A DNA stretch of 6,643 bases, from NCBI GenBank assembly GCA_003456765.1, contig DMOT01000261.1, forward strand, positions 1 to 6,643, read 5' to 3'. Numbering within the stretch: the stretch's first letter is position 1; the number at the start of each line of letters is the position of its first letter. The translations under genes were made by a program, and so were the position numbers. This document shows positions 1 through 6,643 of the stretch, piece after piece. The DNA is from Bacillota bacterium (lineage in GTDB: Bacteria; Bacillota; DTU025). The notes below the pieces were generated by a model. The model searched no databases and had not been told where the DNA came from. It saw only the letters and a list, made by a program, of their open reading frames with translations.

Positions 1-2760
1 GGAAGAGCGGCTCCGGCGGCACCGCCGAGCATGCGGCTGACCCCGAGTGCGCACGCCCTTGATGTGCTCGAGGTCTGGAGAAGGTATTGTGGACTCCTCG
101 ACTCTACGGGCCGGGCTGAGCGCGGGCGCCTGTACTCAGCCCTCACCGAACGGCTTCTCTCTGCGGAGGGGAAGATGCGGCATGGCCTCGAGACTGTAAG
201 AGTGTCAGGGTATGTGTGGATCGGAGGACTTGAGGCGTCGCTCCTGTCTGCCCTCGCCAGATCCGGAGCTGATGTTGAAATAGAGCTGCGCTCTCCGCCT
301 GAGCACAATGGACGTGCTCTTGCCTCCATGGAGGATGCGGTGAAACCCGCGAGGGTTGTCAGCATAGAACTTCCGGCCAGGCCGGAGCCGCCCAGGCTTG
401 TTGCCGCTGCTGGCCCTACGCGCGAGGCCCGTGAGGTGGCCCGGGAGATCAAGAGGTTGATAGTGGACGAGGGCGTGCGTCCTTCGAAGATGTGTGTTGC
501 CAGCGCGGATTCCGAGGGGTTTGTGCCCCTGCTGCTTGAGGCCCTTGAGGAATTCGGCGTGCCTGTCACGGTCTCCCGCAAGCGGATGATGATAGAGTCA
601 AGCCTCGTCCTGGATTGCTTTGAGGTTGCCAGGCTGATCTCTGCGGCAGGACGTCCATTCGATATCATGCCATTGATGTCAAGCCCATACGTGGGGCTCG
701 GCCCGCACCGGGCAGGGCAGATCGCGCGGGACAAGATAGAGCTTCGGGGCCTGGAGCTCTCTCTTGCCAGGTGGAGAGAGCGGCTGGCGGCTGATGATTC
801 TTCAGGAGAGTGCGACGGGCAGCGTTACGTGGAGCTTCTTGCCCAGGCTCTGGAGCAAGCTGAGGATGCGAGGCGTGCAAGCGCCGGTACACGGTTGGCT
901 GGACATGTTGAAGGCTTCAGGGCCGCACTAACCTGCCTGGGAATGCCGCACCGCATTTTCACTCTGGAAGGAAGCCCCGGGCGGGCAGTGGAGGAATGGA
1001 TGGCATGGGCCGCTCTTCATTCGTTACTCCTGGAGATTGGCCATGCTCAGGAAGTGCTGGATGTGTCACACGGATCGGCCCCAAGTTCAGGCGAAGGCTG
1101 GGCGGAATTTGTCTCCTTACTTACTTTCGCTGCAGGCAGAAGGTCATTTTCCCTTGACAGGCCGTCGCCGCATGGGGTGGAGGTCATGGGCCTTGAGCGA
1201 GCAGCCTCGTCTGACCATGAGTTCCTCTTCGTATCGGGCCTGGGAGAACAGATGCTGCCACGGCGCAGGAGGAGCCCCTGGATGCTCCAGGACGGTGATC
1301 TTGAGGCTCTGGCCAGGGCAGGGGTGAGCCTTGAGCCAATGGGCAACGGAGCAGAGGCTGACAGGCACATGTTCAACATCCTTGCACATTCGCGAGCCGA
1401 AAAGATCTACCTGACATACGCCACTACCCAGGAAGACGGCTCGGTTGCCCGCCGCTCTTTCTTCGTAGATGAGCACCTGACAAGCCTTGGGCTTTCAGAA
1501 GCTGATGAGGGCGAGATTACCAGGGTTGTGCCTGCCAGTTCGGTTTTTCCCAGGCAATGGTCTGATGTGGCGAGCAAGCGGGAGGTAAGGATGAGGTCTC
1601 TTTGGAGTATTGGGAGGGCGGGTAGCGCAGACGCTGCTTGCGGGCTGTGGCGCGTTGCTGTCGAGCCCGAGGCTGTTTTGTGGCTGAGCGTATTGGACAG
1701 GGACTTTGCTGAGATTGCTGAAGCATGGCACGAGCTGCAGGTGCTGGATGGGGCGGGGATTGAAGCTGCCAACCGCTTCAACGGGCACATCGGCTGCTCT
1801 GAGCTTCTTCGGCAGATGGCAAGCATCAAGCTGGATGCGAGGCCCTGGTCTGCGAATTCTCTCAACCAGTACATAGGGTGCCCGTTCAGCTTTTTCTGCA
1901 GATATGTGCTGGGGATTGAGCCCGCAGATAGCGTCGGCGACGACGTAGATGCAAGGGACAGGGGCACATGCCTGCACAACATCGCCAAAGAGTTCATTGA
2001 ATCCCACATAGGAGAAGTGCTGGATCCTGCGAAGGCTGACGAGTACGCCGAGGAGATCCACGAGATAGCCTGTGATGTTGTGGGGCGCACGCCGACGGAG
2101 CGGTCTGGGATTCCCGAGTCTGTGTGGAATGCGTATTTTGCCGGGATTGTCGCTGCATCGCGTGACTTTTTGGCCAGGGAATTGGAGTTTGTTGAAGCTA
2201 CCGGCGGGGTGTGGCGGCCTGCTCGCCTGGAATGGTCGTTCGGCCCGCGCGTTCGGGAGTTTGCTGTAGGCGAATGCCGGGTGCCCGTAGCGGGCCGGAT
2301 CGACAGGATTGACGTCGGGCCCGGCGGCGCTCTTGCGATATATGACTACAAGTCAGGGAAGAAGGCTCCGTCGTCCAAGGAGATCAAGGAGGTTGCCGAC
2401 ATTCAGCTCGGGCTCTACGCACTGGCAGCAGAACACTTGCTTGGAGCGGAGGTTGCGGGAGTCTGGTACTGGCAAGTCCCGTCCAAGGGGAGGACCCAGG
2501 GGGTCTGGAAGGCAGGCTATCACCGCGACTTCAACGCGGGCAGGAAATGGGCCGGCAAGCTTGATGATGACGAGTGGCGCGCTTTCCAAGAGCGAGTGAG
2601 GGAGGCTGTCGCCAGGTGCGATCAAGGGGCGAGGCAGGGGATGTATCCTCCTACGCCGTCTGAAGATGCATGCCGTTACTGCGATTTCCCCGACATATGC
2701 AGGGCGACTGAATCAGCCGCCAGTGATCTGCCTGAGGAAGGGGGCGTTGAGGATGTCTGA
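1..2760 (+). CDS. addB: AddB, ATP-dependent helicase/nuclease subunit B (5' end outside window)
   Basis: AddB pairs with AddA to resect double-strand breaks for RecA-dependent repair in the cytoplasm; in studied enzymes it also recognises Chi. Residues are counted from the ATG at base 31. A degenerate UvrD-like scaffold is seen, with the family pattern VMGLERA...FLFVSGLG...LPRR near 385-415. The C-terminal RecB/AddB-type nuclease follows: RGTCLH (H649), GRIDRID (D758), DYKSG (D772, K774) and QLGLYA (Q792, Y796). Four cysteines fit the AddB iron-sulfur cluster: C617 in GCPFSFF and C881, C884, C890 (C-x2-C-x5-C). The frame stays open from base 1, the ATG at 31 has no Shine-Dalgarno sequence, and about 919 codons are present against about 1166 in B. 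subtilis AddB. So roughly 250 N-terminal residues, including any Walker A motif, should lie upstream. The family call is firm; the true start cannot be seen. Confidence 0.93.
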   Translation, partial: GRAAPAAPPSMRLTPSAHALDVLEVWRRYCGLLDSTGRAERGRLYSALTERLLSAEGKMRHGLETVRVSGYVWIGGLEASLLSALARSGADVEIELRSPPEHNGRALASMEDAVKPARVVSIELPARPEPPRLVAAAGPTREAREVAREIKRLIVDEGVRPSKMCVASADSEGFVPLLLEALEEFGVPVTVSRKRMMIESSLVLDCFEVARLISAAGRPFDIMPLMSSPYVGLGPHRAGQIARDKIELRGLELSLARWRERLAADDSSGECDGQRYVELLAQALEQAEDARRASAGTRLAGHVEGFRAALTCLGMPHRIFTLEGSPGRAVEEWMAWAALHSLLLEIGHAQEVLDVSHGSAPSSGEGWAEFVSLLTFAAGRRSFSLDRPSPHGVEVMGLERAASSDHEFLFVSGLGEQMLPRRRRSPWMLQDGDLEALARAGVSLEPMGNGAEADRHMFNILAHSRAEKIYLTYATTQEDGSVARRSFFVDEHLTSLGLSEADEGEITRVVPASSVFPRQWSDVASKREVRMRSLWSIGRAGSADAACGLWRVAVEPEAVLWLSVLDRDFAEIAEAWHELQVLDGAGIEAANRFNGHIGCSELLRQMASIKLDARPWSANSLNQYIGCPFSFFCRYVLGIEPADSVGDDVDARDRGTCLHNIAKEFIESHIGEVLDPAKADEYAEEIHEIACDVVGRTPTERSGIPESVWNAYFAGIVAASRDFLARELEFVEATGGVWRPARLEWSFGPRVREFAVGECRVPVAGRIDRIDVGPGGALAIYDYKSGKKAPSSKEIKEVADIQLGLYALAAEHLLGAEVAGVWYWQVPSKGRTQGVWKAGYHRDFNAGRKWAGKLDDDEWRAFQERVREAVARCDQGARQGMYPPTPSEDACRYCDFPDICRATESAASDLPEEGGVEDV
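2734..2744 (+). promoter_or_regulatory. Ribosome binding site of addA
   Basis: The purine run GAGGAAGGGGG lies inside the end of addB and ends 8 bases before the ATG at 2753. It is a strong Shine-Dalgarno match at the usual distance. It supports starting addA at 2753 rather than at the in-frame ATG at 2666, which would add 29 residues unlike any AddA N-terminus. Together with the 8-base overlap of the genes, it suggests translational coupling. Confidence 0.8.
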
Positions 2761-5700
2761 GTGGACTCCGGCTCAGGGCAGAGCTGTTTACAATACTGAC
2801 AGGTCAATGGTTGTAGCTGCAGGAGCAGGCTCAGGGAAGACGAGGGTGCTTGTGGGAAGGTACATTCACCTTCTCGAATCTGGTCTGGCTGGCCTGGACG
2901 AGATTGTCGCAATCACGTTTACCGAGAAGGCGGCTACTGAGATGAAGGGCCGGGTTTGGTCGGCCATCGTCCAACGCCAGGCTGAAGCAGAGGCCCGGGG
3001 CGAGGAGAGCGAGCGATGGCGCGATCTCTCGCGGCGCTTAGCAGGACAAGCCCGCATAAGCACCATCCATTCCTTCTGCGCCCGCCTCATACGCGACTAC
3101 CCTCTGGAGGCAGGGGTGGATCCGCACTTTGCAGTCTTAGAGCCGCTTGATGCCAGGAAGCTCATAAGCCAGGCGTCAATGGAGGCCATCGATGACCTGA
3201 TCCGGTCGGGCGATCGCAACATGCAAAGGCTCATAGCAGATTTCGGCGTATCGAGGGTTGCAGGGGGAATCGCGCAGGTCTATGAAAAGGCTCGTGGAAC
3301 AGGGAGGCCGTTCCATGAGTTCGCCCGCACAAGCGCGAGCAACATACGTCGGTGCGCAGGAATTGCAAGGCAGAGTCTGGCCGGGGAGTGGGGCGACATC
3401 GCGGCTGCGCTCGTTTCAGCCGGAGTCGATGAGGACTTGCTGGGCGCACTGGATTGGGATTCTCCCAGGTTCATTGACGAATTCCTGGAGCTTCATTCGA
3501 CTGCACAGCCGGTGAGGAAAGTCGTCACCCAAACTGAGCTGAACAAGATCCGAGAGCGTGTGCAGGAGACGGCGGCCAACTGGATCCATGCCGACATGAT
3601 GGCAGCCACCGTGGATACGATTGTTGAAGCATGCAGCCGGCTGGATGCGGCATACTTGCGGCTGCGGGGTGATGGGGCGGCAATAGACTTCACTGGCCTT
3701 GAACTGGCTGCGCGCAACCTACTTCGCGATACTGATGCGGGCGAACGGGTGAGGCGGCAGATCAAGTACGTCATGGTAGACGAGTATCAGGATACGAACA
3801 GCCTCCAGAATGAGATAGTCATGTTTCTCGTCGGAGATCCGCCTGGAAACCGCCTCTTCATAGTGGGCGATGTGAAGCAGTCAATCTATGGTTTCCGCGG
3901 GGCTGAAGTGGAGGTTTTCCGGGGCGCGATGGACCGCGCAGGCGGGAGCGGGGGCCATGTAGGCCTTGAGAACCTGGGCAAGAATTTCCGCTCAATCGAT
4001 CCCCTGGTGGAGCTGACCAACACTGTGTTCAGCGGGACACTCCAGGAGATCTGGAGTGAGGACGCGGATGCATTTCGGAGTATGCCGGAGACGTCGTCTC
4101 CCCGGACTGAGCTTCACGTGGTTACCCATGGCAAGTCAGAGCTGCCTTCGGCATCTCTGGCTGAGGCCGATCTTGTGGCATCCCGGATCGCCCGGATGGT
4201 GGAAGACGGGGAGCAGCTCGTCTGCGAGCATGACAGGGAGACAGGCGAGCTTGTGGGAACGCGGCCGGTGAGGTATAGGGACATAGCTGTGTTGCTCAGA
4301 ACCACCAGCAGGTTGGAGAGTTTCGAGGCTGCTCTGGATCGCAGAAATGTGCCATATTACGTCGTAGATGGCCGAGGGTTCTACGGCCGCCCGGAGGTAG
4401 CCTGGATAATGAACATGCTCAGGGCTGTCGACGATCCATTCGACGACGCGGCGCTTGCGGCAGTGCTGAGACATCCGGTGTTCGGGCTTTCTGATGAATC
4501 TCTCCTGCGGCTCGCTCTGGCGGGCAGCGTATCTCAGGCATTTTCCGGGGCCGTGGCTGCAGGCGATGAATGGGGCGGTGGCGCGGAGGAGGGGGCGAAG
4601 CTTGCCCGGGCGCAGGAGTGCATGGAGAGCCTCCGCCAGCTTGCTGGCAGGTTGAGCCCGGATGAGATGATTCAGGCAATACTTGAGGCAACCTGGTTCG
4701 AACCGTATCTGGCGCTTACAGCCGATGGCCCAAAGGCCATTGGGAATGTTGCGAAACTCGTCGACATGGCCAGGGAAGCGTCTCGGTCGGCACTTGCGGT
4801 CAGAGAGTTTATTGAGATGATAGAACTTGCGGCTACAGACGATGCCAGAGAGGCTGAAGCGGCGCTCGTTGAAGAAGAGGCGGATGTTGTGACTGTCATG
4901 ACAGTCCACAAATCTAAAGGGCTGGAGTTCCCGGTGGTGATAGTGCCCGAGCTGAACCGTGCGACGGGCCGCCGGAATTGGCCCCTTTTTGAGTTTGCAG
5001 CCGAAATGGGTATTGCCGTCCCGATCTCGCCTGAGATGCGCTGCCGCGATACGATATTCGGCAGTGAAGTCGTAGACGAATTGAAATGTGCGGAAGATGA
5101 AGAGAGCATGAGATGCCTCTATGTGGCTTCAACTCGCGCATCCGACTACCTGGTGCTCACCTCCACTTTGAAGGCGTCTTGTGATCTAGCGTCGCTGGAT
5201 GAAGCGCCTGAATGGCTGGGCCCATATGGCCAGGCTGTGGGAGCAGCCCTGGCAAGAGGCGCAGCTGTCGATGGAGCGAGTGAGGTTGCAGCAAGCATCG
5301 AAGTTGCGCCGGGGCCAGGTGCTGTTCTGGATCGGTTGGATGGTGCAGAGGCGGCGGATGAAGCAGAAAAGGAAATTCAGCATATCGTGCCTCTCGGGCC
5401 CGGAGGAAAGTCGTCTATGTTGGTGAGGATGGTTCCCCTTGCAAGCTACGTGTGGGACCCGGGGGAGGAGGCGGCAGGGCAGGGGCAGATTGAACCTGGG
5501 GCTCGGGCCGGCAACTGGCCGGACGTGATCCCTGAGTCCGAGTTCAGGCTGGTCGGTCCGGTTGAGGCTATGGCTGACATCGATGATCCGTTCCAGGTGT
5601 CAGTTTCGGCCTTAATGTGCCTTGACAGATGCCCTCGCTGGTACGTATACGAGTACGTGCTTGGCCTTTCAAGGGTGCAGGGCAGCCTGATTGCGCCCTC

Positions 5701-6448
5701 ATTTGGCGAGGAAGTCGAAGTGCGGCTCAATGCCGCCCAGCGAGGGTCGGTGGTCCACCATGTGTGCCAGTGGGCGCGGGATGAAAAGCATGCAAAGGCT
5801 CTTCTTGGCAAGCAGCTTTACCAGGTATACGGGCTCAGAGGCGATGCTCTCGCCAGCGCAGAGGAAGAACTCTGGCCATTGATCTGCAACTACCTTGTGA
5901 GCCCTGAGGCATCAGCCGATGGCAGGAGGGAGCAGGCGTTTCTGCTCGACCTCGGGGCTGCGGTGGTGTCGGGAATCGCAGACTACATTGCAATTGATGA
6001 TGACAAGTCAGGAACCGTTGTTGACCTCAAGAGCAACAGGCTGAATGAAGAGGGCATAGAGCTGGCTGCCAGGGATTACCGAACGCAGATGGATGCATAT
6101 GCGCTTGCTGCCCACAGGGGGTTGGGGGCAGAGCGGGTCACTGCGGTACTGAACTTCCTCCATCCCAATGCGCGTGTGGCCCTTGAATACGGTGCGGAGG
6201 AATTGGCTGAAGCTGAGGAGAGGCTGAGGCAGCTTGCGGAGAGAGCGGGTCGTTGCAGCCTCGAGTCGACAGAGCCTGAATTGAGTCGGCACTGCCGTGT
6301 ATGCTATTACTCCAGGATGTGCTGGCCCGGCAAAGAGGATATCGGCGCACCGCTGCTCCTGGATGACTGGCATGAAGTGGAGCCTGAGCCTGGGGTTGAG
6401 GGCGACGGCGCCCTGATTGACGTTGGATTGGGCGAGGAGATCGAGTAG
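2753..6448 (+). CDS. addA: AddA, ATP-dependent helicase/nuclease subunit A
   Basis: This is the motor and nuclease subunit of the AddAB double-strand-break resection complex: a 3'-5' superfamily 1A helicase fused to a PD-(D/E)XK nuclease. At 1231 residues it is almost the same length as B. subtilis AddA (1232). Motifs in order: Q motif (Q8), Walker A AGAGSGKT (23-30), ITFTEKAATEM (Ia), STIHSF, VDEYQDTN (342-349, Walker B), VGDVKQSIYGFRG (371-383), NFRS (411-414), TVHKSKGLEF (717-726) and YVASTRA (790-796, arginine finger R795). The nuclease has RGSVVH (H1002), GIADY (D1077), VDLKSN (D1091, K1093) and YRTQMDAY (Q1112, Y1116). All expected catalytic residues are present. An oddity is a cysteine set C960 and C1181, C1184, C1190 (C-x2-C-x5-C), which resembles the AddB/Cas4/Dna2 iron-sulfur cluster and is not usual for AddA. 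A short acidic tail follows. The start is set by the ribosome binding site and by the MSEWTPAQ N-terminus. It overlaps addB by 8 bases and is surely co-transcribed with it. An AdnAB-like subunit is the alternative, but AdnA would also have a full motor and the partner here shows none in the window. Confidence 0.95.
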   Translation: MSEWTPAQGRAVYNTDRSMVVAAGAGSGKTRVLVGRYIHLLESGLAGLDEIVAITFTEKAATEMKGRVWSAIVQRQAEAEARGEESERWRDLSRRLAGQARISTIHSFCARLIRDYPLEAGVDPHFAVLEPLDARKLISQASMEAIDDLIRSGDRNMQRLIADFGVSRVAGGIAQVYEKARGTGRPFHEFARTSASNIRRCAGIARQSLAGEWGDIAAALVSAGVDEDLLGALDWDSPRFIDEFLELHSTAQPVRKVVTQTELNKIRERVQETAANWIHADMMAATVDTIVEACSRLDAAYLRLRGDGAAIDFTGLELAARNLLRDTDAGERVRRQIKYVMVDEYQDTNSLQNEIVMFLVGDPPGNRLFIVGDVKQSIYGFRGAEVEVFRGAMDRAGGSGGHVGLENLGKNFRSIDPLVELTNTVFSGTLQEIWSEDADAFRSMPETSSPRTELHVVTHGKSELPSASLAEADLVASRIARMVEDGEQLVCEHDRETGELVGTRPVRYRDIAVLLRTTSRLESFEAALDRRNVPYYVVDGRGFYGRPEVAWIMNMLRAVDDPFDDAALAAVLRHPVFGLSDESLLRLALAGSVSQAFSGAVAAGDEWGGGAEEGAKLARAQECMESLRQLAGRLSPDEMIQAILEATWFEPYLALTADGPKAIGNVAKLVDMAREASRSALAVREFIEMIELAATDDAREAEAALVEEEADVVTVMTVHKSKGLEFPVVIVPELNRATGRRNWPLFEFAAEMGIAVPISPEMRCRDTIFGSEVVDELKCAEDEESMRCLYVASTRASDYLVLTSTLKASCDLASLDEAPEWLGPYGQAVGAALARGAAVDGASEVAASIEVAPGPGAVLDRLDGAEAADEAEKEIQHIVPLGPGGKSSMLVRMVPLASYVWDPGEEAAGQGQIEPGARAGNWPDVIPESEFRLVGPVEAMADIDDPFQVSVSALMCLDRCPRWYVYEYVLGLSRVQGSLIAPSFGEEVEVRLNAAQRGSVVHHVCQWARDEKHAKALLGKQLYQVYGLRGDALASAEEELWPLICNYLVSPEASADGRREQAFLLDLGAAVVSGIADYIAIDDDKSGTVVDLKSNRLNEEGIELAARDYRTQMDAYALAAHRGLGAERVTAVLNFLHPNARVALEYGAEELAEAEERLRQLAERAGRCSLESTEPELSRHCRVCYYSRMCWPGKEDIGAPLLLDDWHEVEPEPGVEGDGALIDVGLGEEIE

Positions 6449-6643
6449 GTGTGCGGGTGCCGTCGGTGGTCAATGGCAGCTGGCCTGTTGGTGATGGGTT
6501 GACTGGCCCACTGGCGGGTCGAGTTCTGAGGGTGCGACCCGCGTATGAGTCGATTCCGTGAAGAATGAACTGTTCGTTTTTCCAGGGAACGATTCGGGGC
6601 GGCTCCATGGATCCGTGCTCGGGTTGTCCTCACACGGATGGGG
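6449..6643. other. Tail after addA with no firmly identifiable gene
   Basis: These 195 bases follow the TAG stop of addA. They hold the stem-loop at 6514-6542, a short direct repeat (ACTGGC at 6502-6507 and 6510-6515) and a T5 run at 6577-6581. Two reading frames open before the right edge and do not close: one from a GTG at 6558 (beginning VKNELFVFPGNDSG) and one from an ATG at 6565 (beginning MNCSFFQGTIRGG, with an internal ATG at 6607 giving MDPCSGCPHTDG). Neither has a convincing ribosome binding site, and neither fragment is recognised. One may be the start of the next gene. No tRNA or promoter with good -35 and -10 boxes was seen. Confidence 0.5.
6514..6542. other. Stem-loop downstream of addA, possible transcript 3' structure
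   Basis: GCGGGTCG at 6514-6521 is perfectly complementary to CGACCCGC at 6535-6542, giving an 8-bp GC-rich stem with a 13-base loop. It lies 65 bases after the addA stop, where a terminator or 3'-end-stabilising hairpin would be expected. No U-tract follows the stem (the next bases are GTATGAG), so it does not meet the usual rule for an intrinsic terminator. It could be a binding site or chance. Confidence 0.35.

Noticed and set aside
10..30. Near-perfect inverted repeat (GCTC-C-GGCGG / CCGCC-GAGC) just before the first ATG of addB
   Set aside because: It could look like a terminator or operator, but it sits in the open addB frame encoding an Ala/Pro-rich stretch, has only a two-base loop, and such pairing is likely by chance in GC-rich DNA.
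1407..2090. Long minus-strand open frame opposite addB (227 codons), with similar ones at 1495-2061 and 1047-1379
   Set aside because: They lie fully antisense to well-conserved addB coding sequence. Their products are low-complexity, rich in Ser, Pro and Arg with no known motif, as expected from stop-poor antisense frames in GC-rich DNA.
2666..2752. Upstream in-frame ATG that would lengthen AddA by 29 residues
   Set aside because: It would overlap addB by 95 bases across the conserved cysteine motif. The added residues do not resemble an AddA N-terminus, and the ATG at 2753 has a strong ribosome site.
4136..4909. Long minus-strand open frame opposite addA (257 codons)
   Set aside because: It is antisense to the conserved helicase region of addA, shows no recognisable domain and has no ribosome binding site that stands out; treated as a shadow frame.
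6499..6550. TTGACT at 6499-6504 as a -35 promoter box
   Set aside because: There is no acceptable -10 box at 16-18 bases; the next T/A-rich match (TATGAG near 6544) is far too distant.
6138..6633. Minus-strand open frames (156 and 108 codons) covering the end of addA and the tail
   Set aside because: Most of their length is antisense to addA. The products are rich in Ser, Pro and Arg without recognisable motifs, so there is no support for a convergent gene.

Overview
The window holds the two subunits of a bacterial double-strand-break resection machine, an AddAB-type helicase-nuclease. Both genes lie on the + strand and run in the order addB-addA, as in Bacillus subtilis. The DNA looks GC-rich (roughly 60 % by eye, not computed). 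It uses AGG (Arg) and ATA (Ile) codons freely and is coding almost from edge to edge. The addB-addA order, the overlap and the strong purine-rich ribosome binding site before addA fit a GC-rich member of the Bacillota (Clostridia or related thermophile-type lineages). That placement is an inference, because no marker gene is present.

Layout: 1-2760 is addB without its 5' end, since the frame is open through the left edge. 2753-6448 is a full addA of 1231 codons plus stop; its ATG overlaps the end of addB by 8 bases (ATGTCTGA). 6449-6643 is a 195-base tail with one 8-bp stem-loop and no firmly identifiable gene. No RNA gene, mobile element, CRISPR array or long repeat was seen.

How the genes work together: AddA carries the ATP-driven UvrD-type motor and a C-terminal PD-(D/E)XK nuclease. 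AddB carries an inactive or remnant helicase-like scaffold and its own nuclease, with an iron-sulfur cysteine quartet. In known AddAB enzymes the heterodimer binds a duplex end, unwinds it, cuts both strands, and at a Chi site switches to making a 3' single strand for RecA. Both nuclease active sites look intact here.

The one unusual point is that the AddA nuclease also shows the Cys...Cys-x2-Cys-x5-Cys arrangement normally associated with AddB, Cas4 and Dna2. This suggests a complex with a cluster in each nuclease. The rest of the window looks like an ordinary core-genome DNA repair operon.
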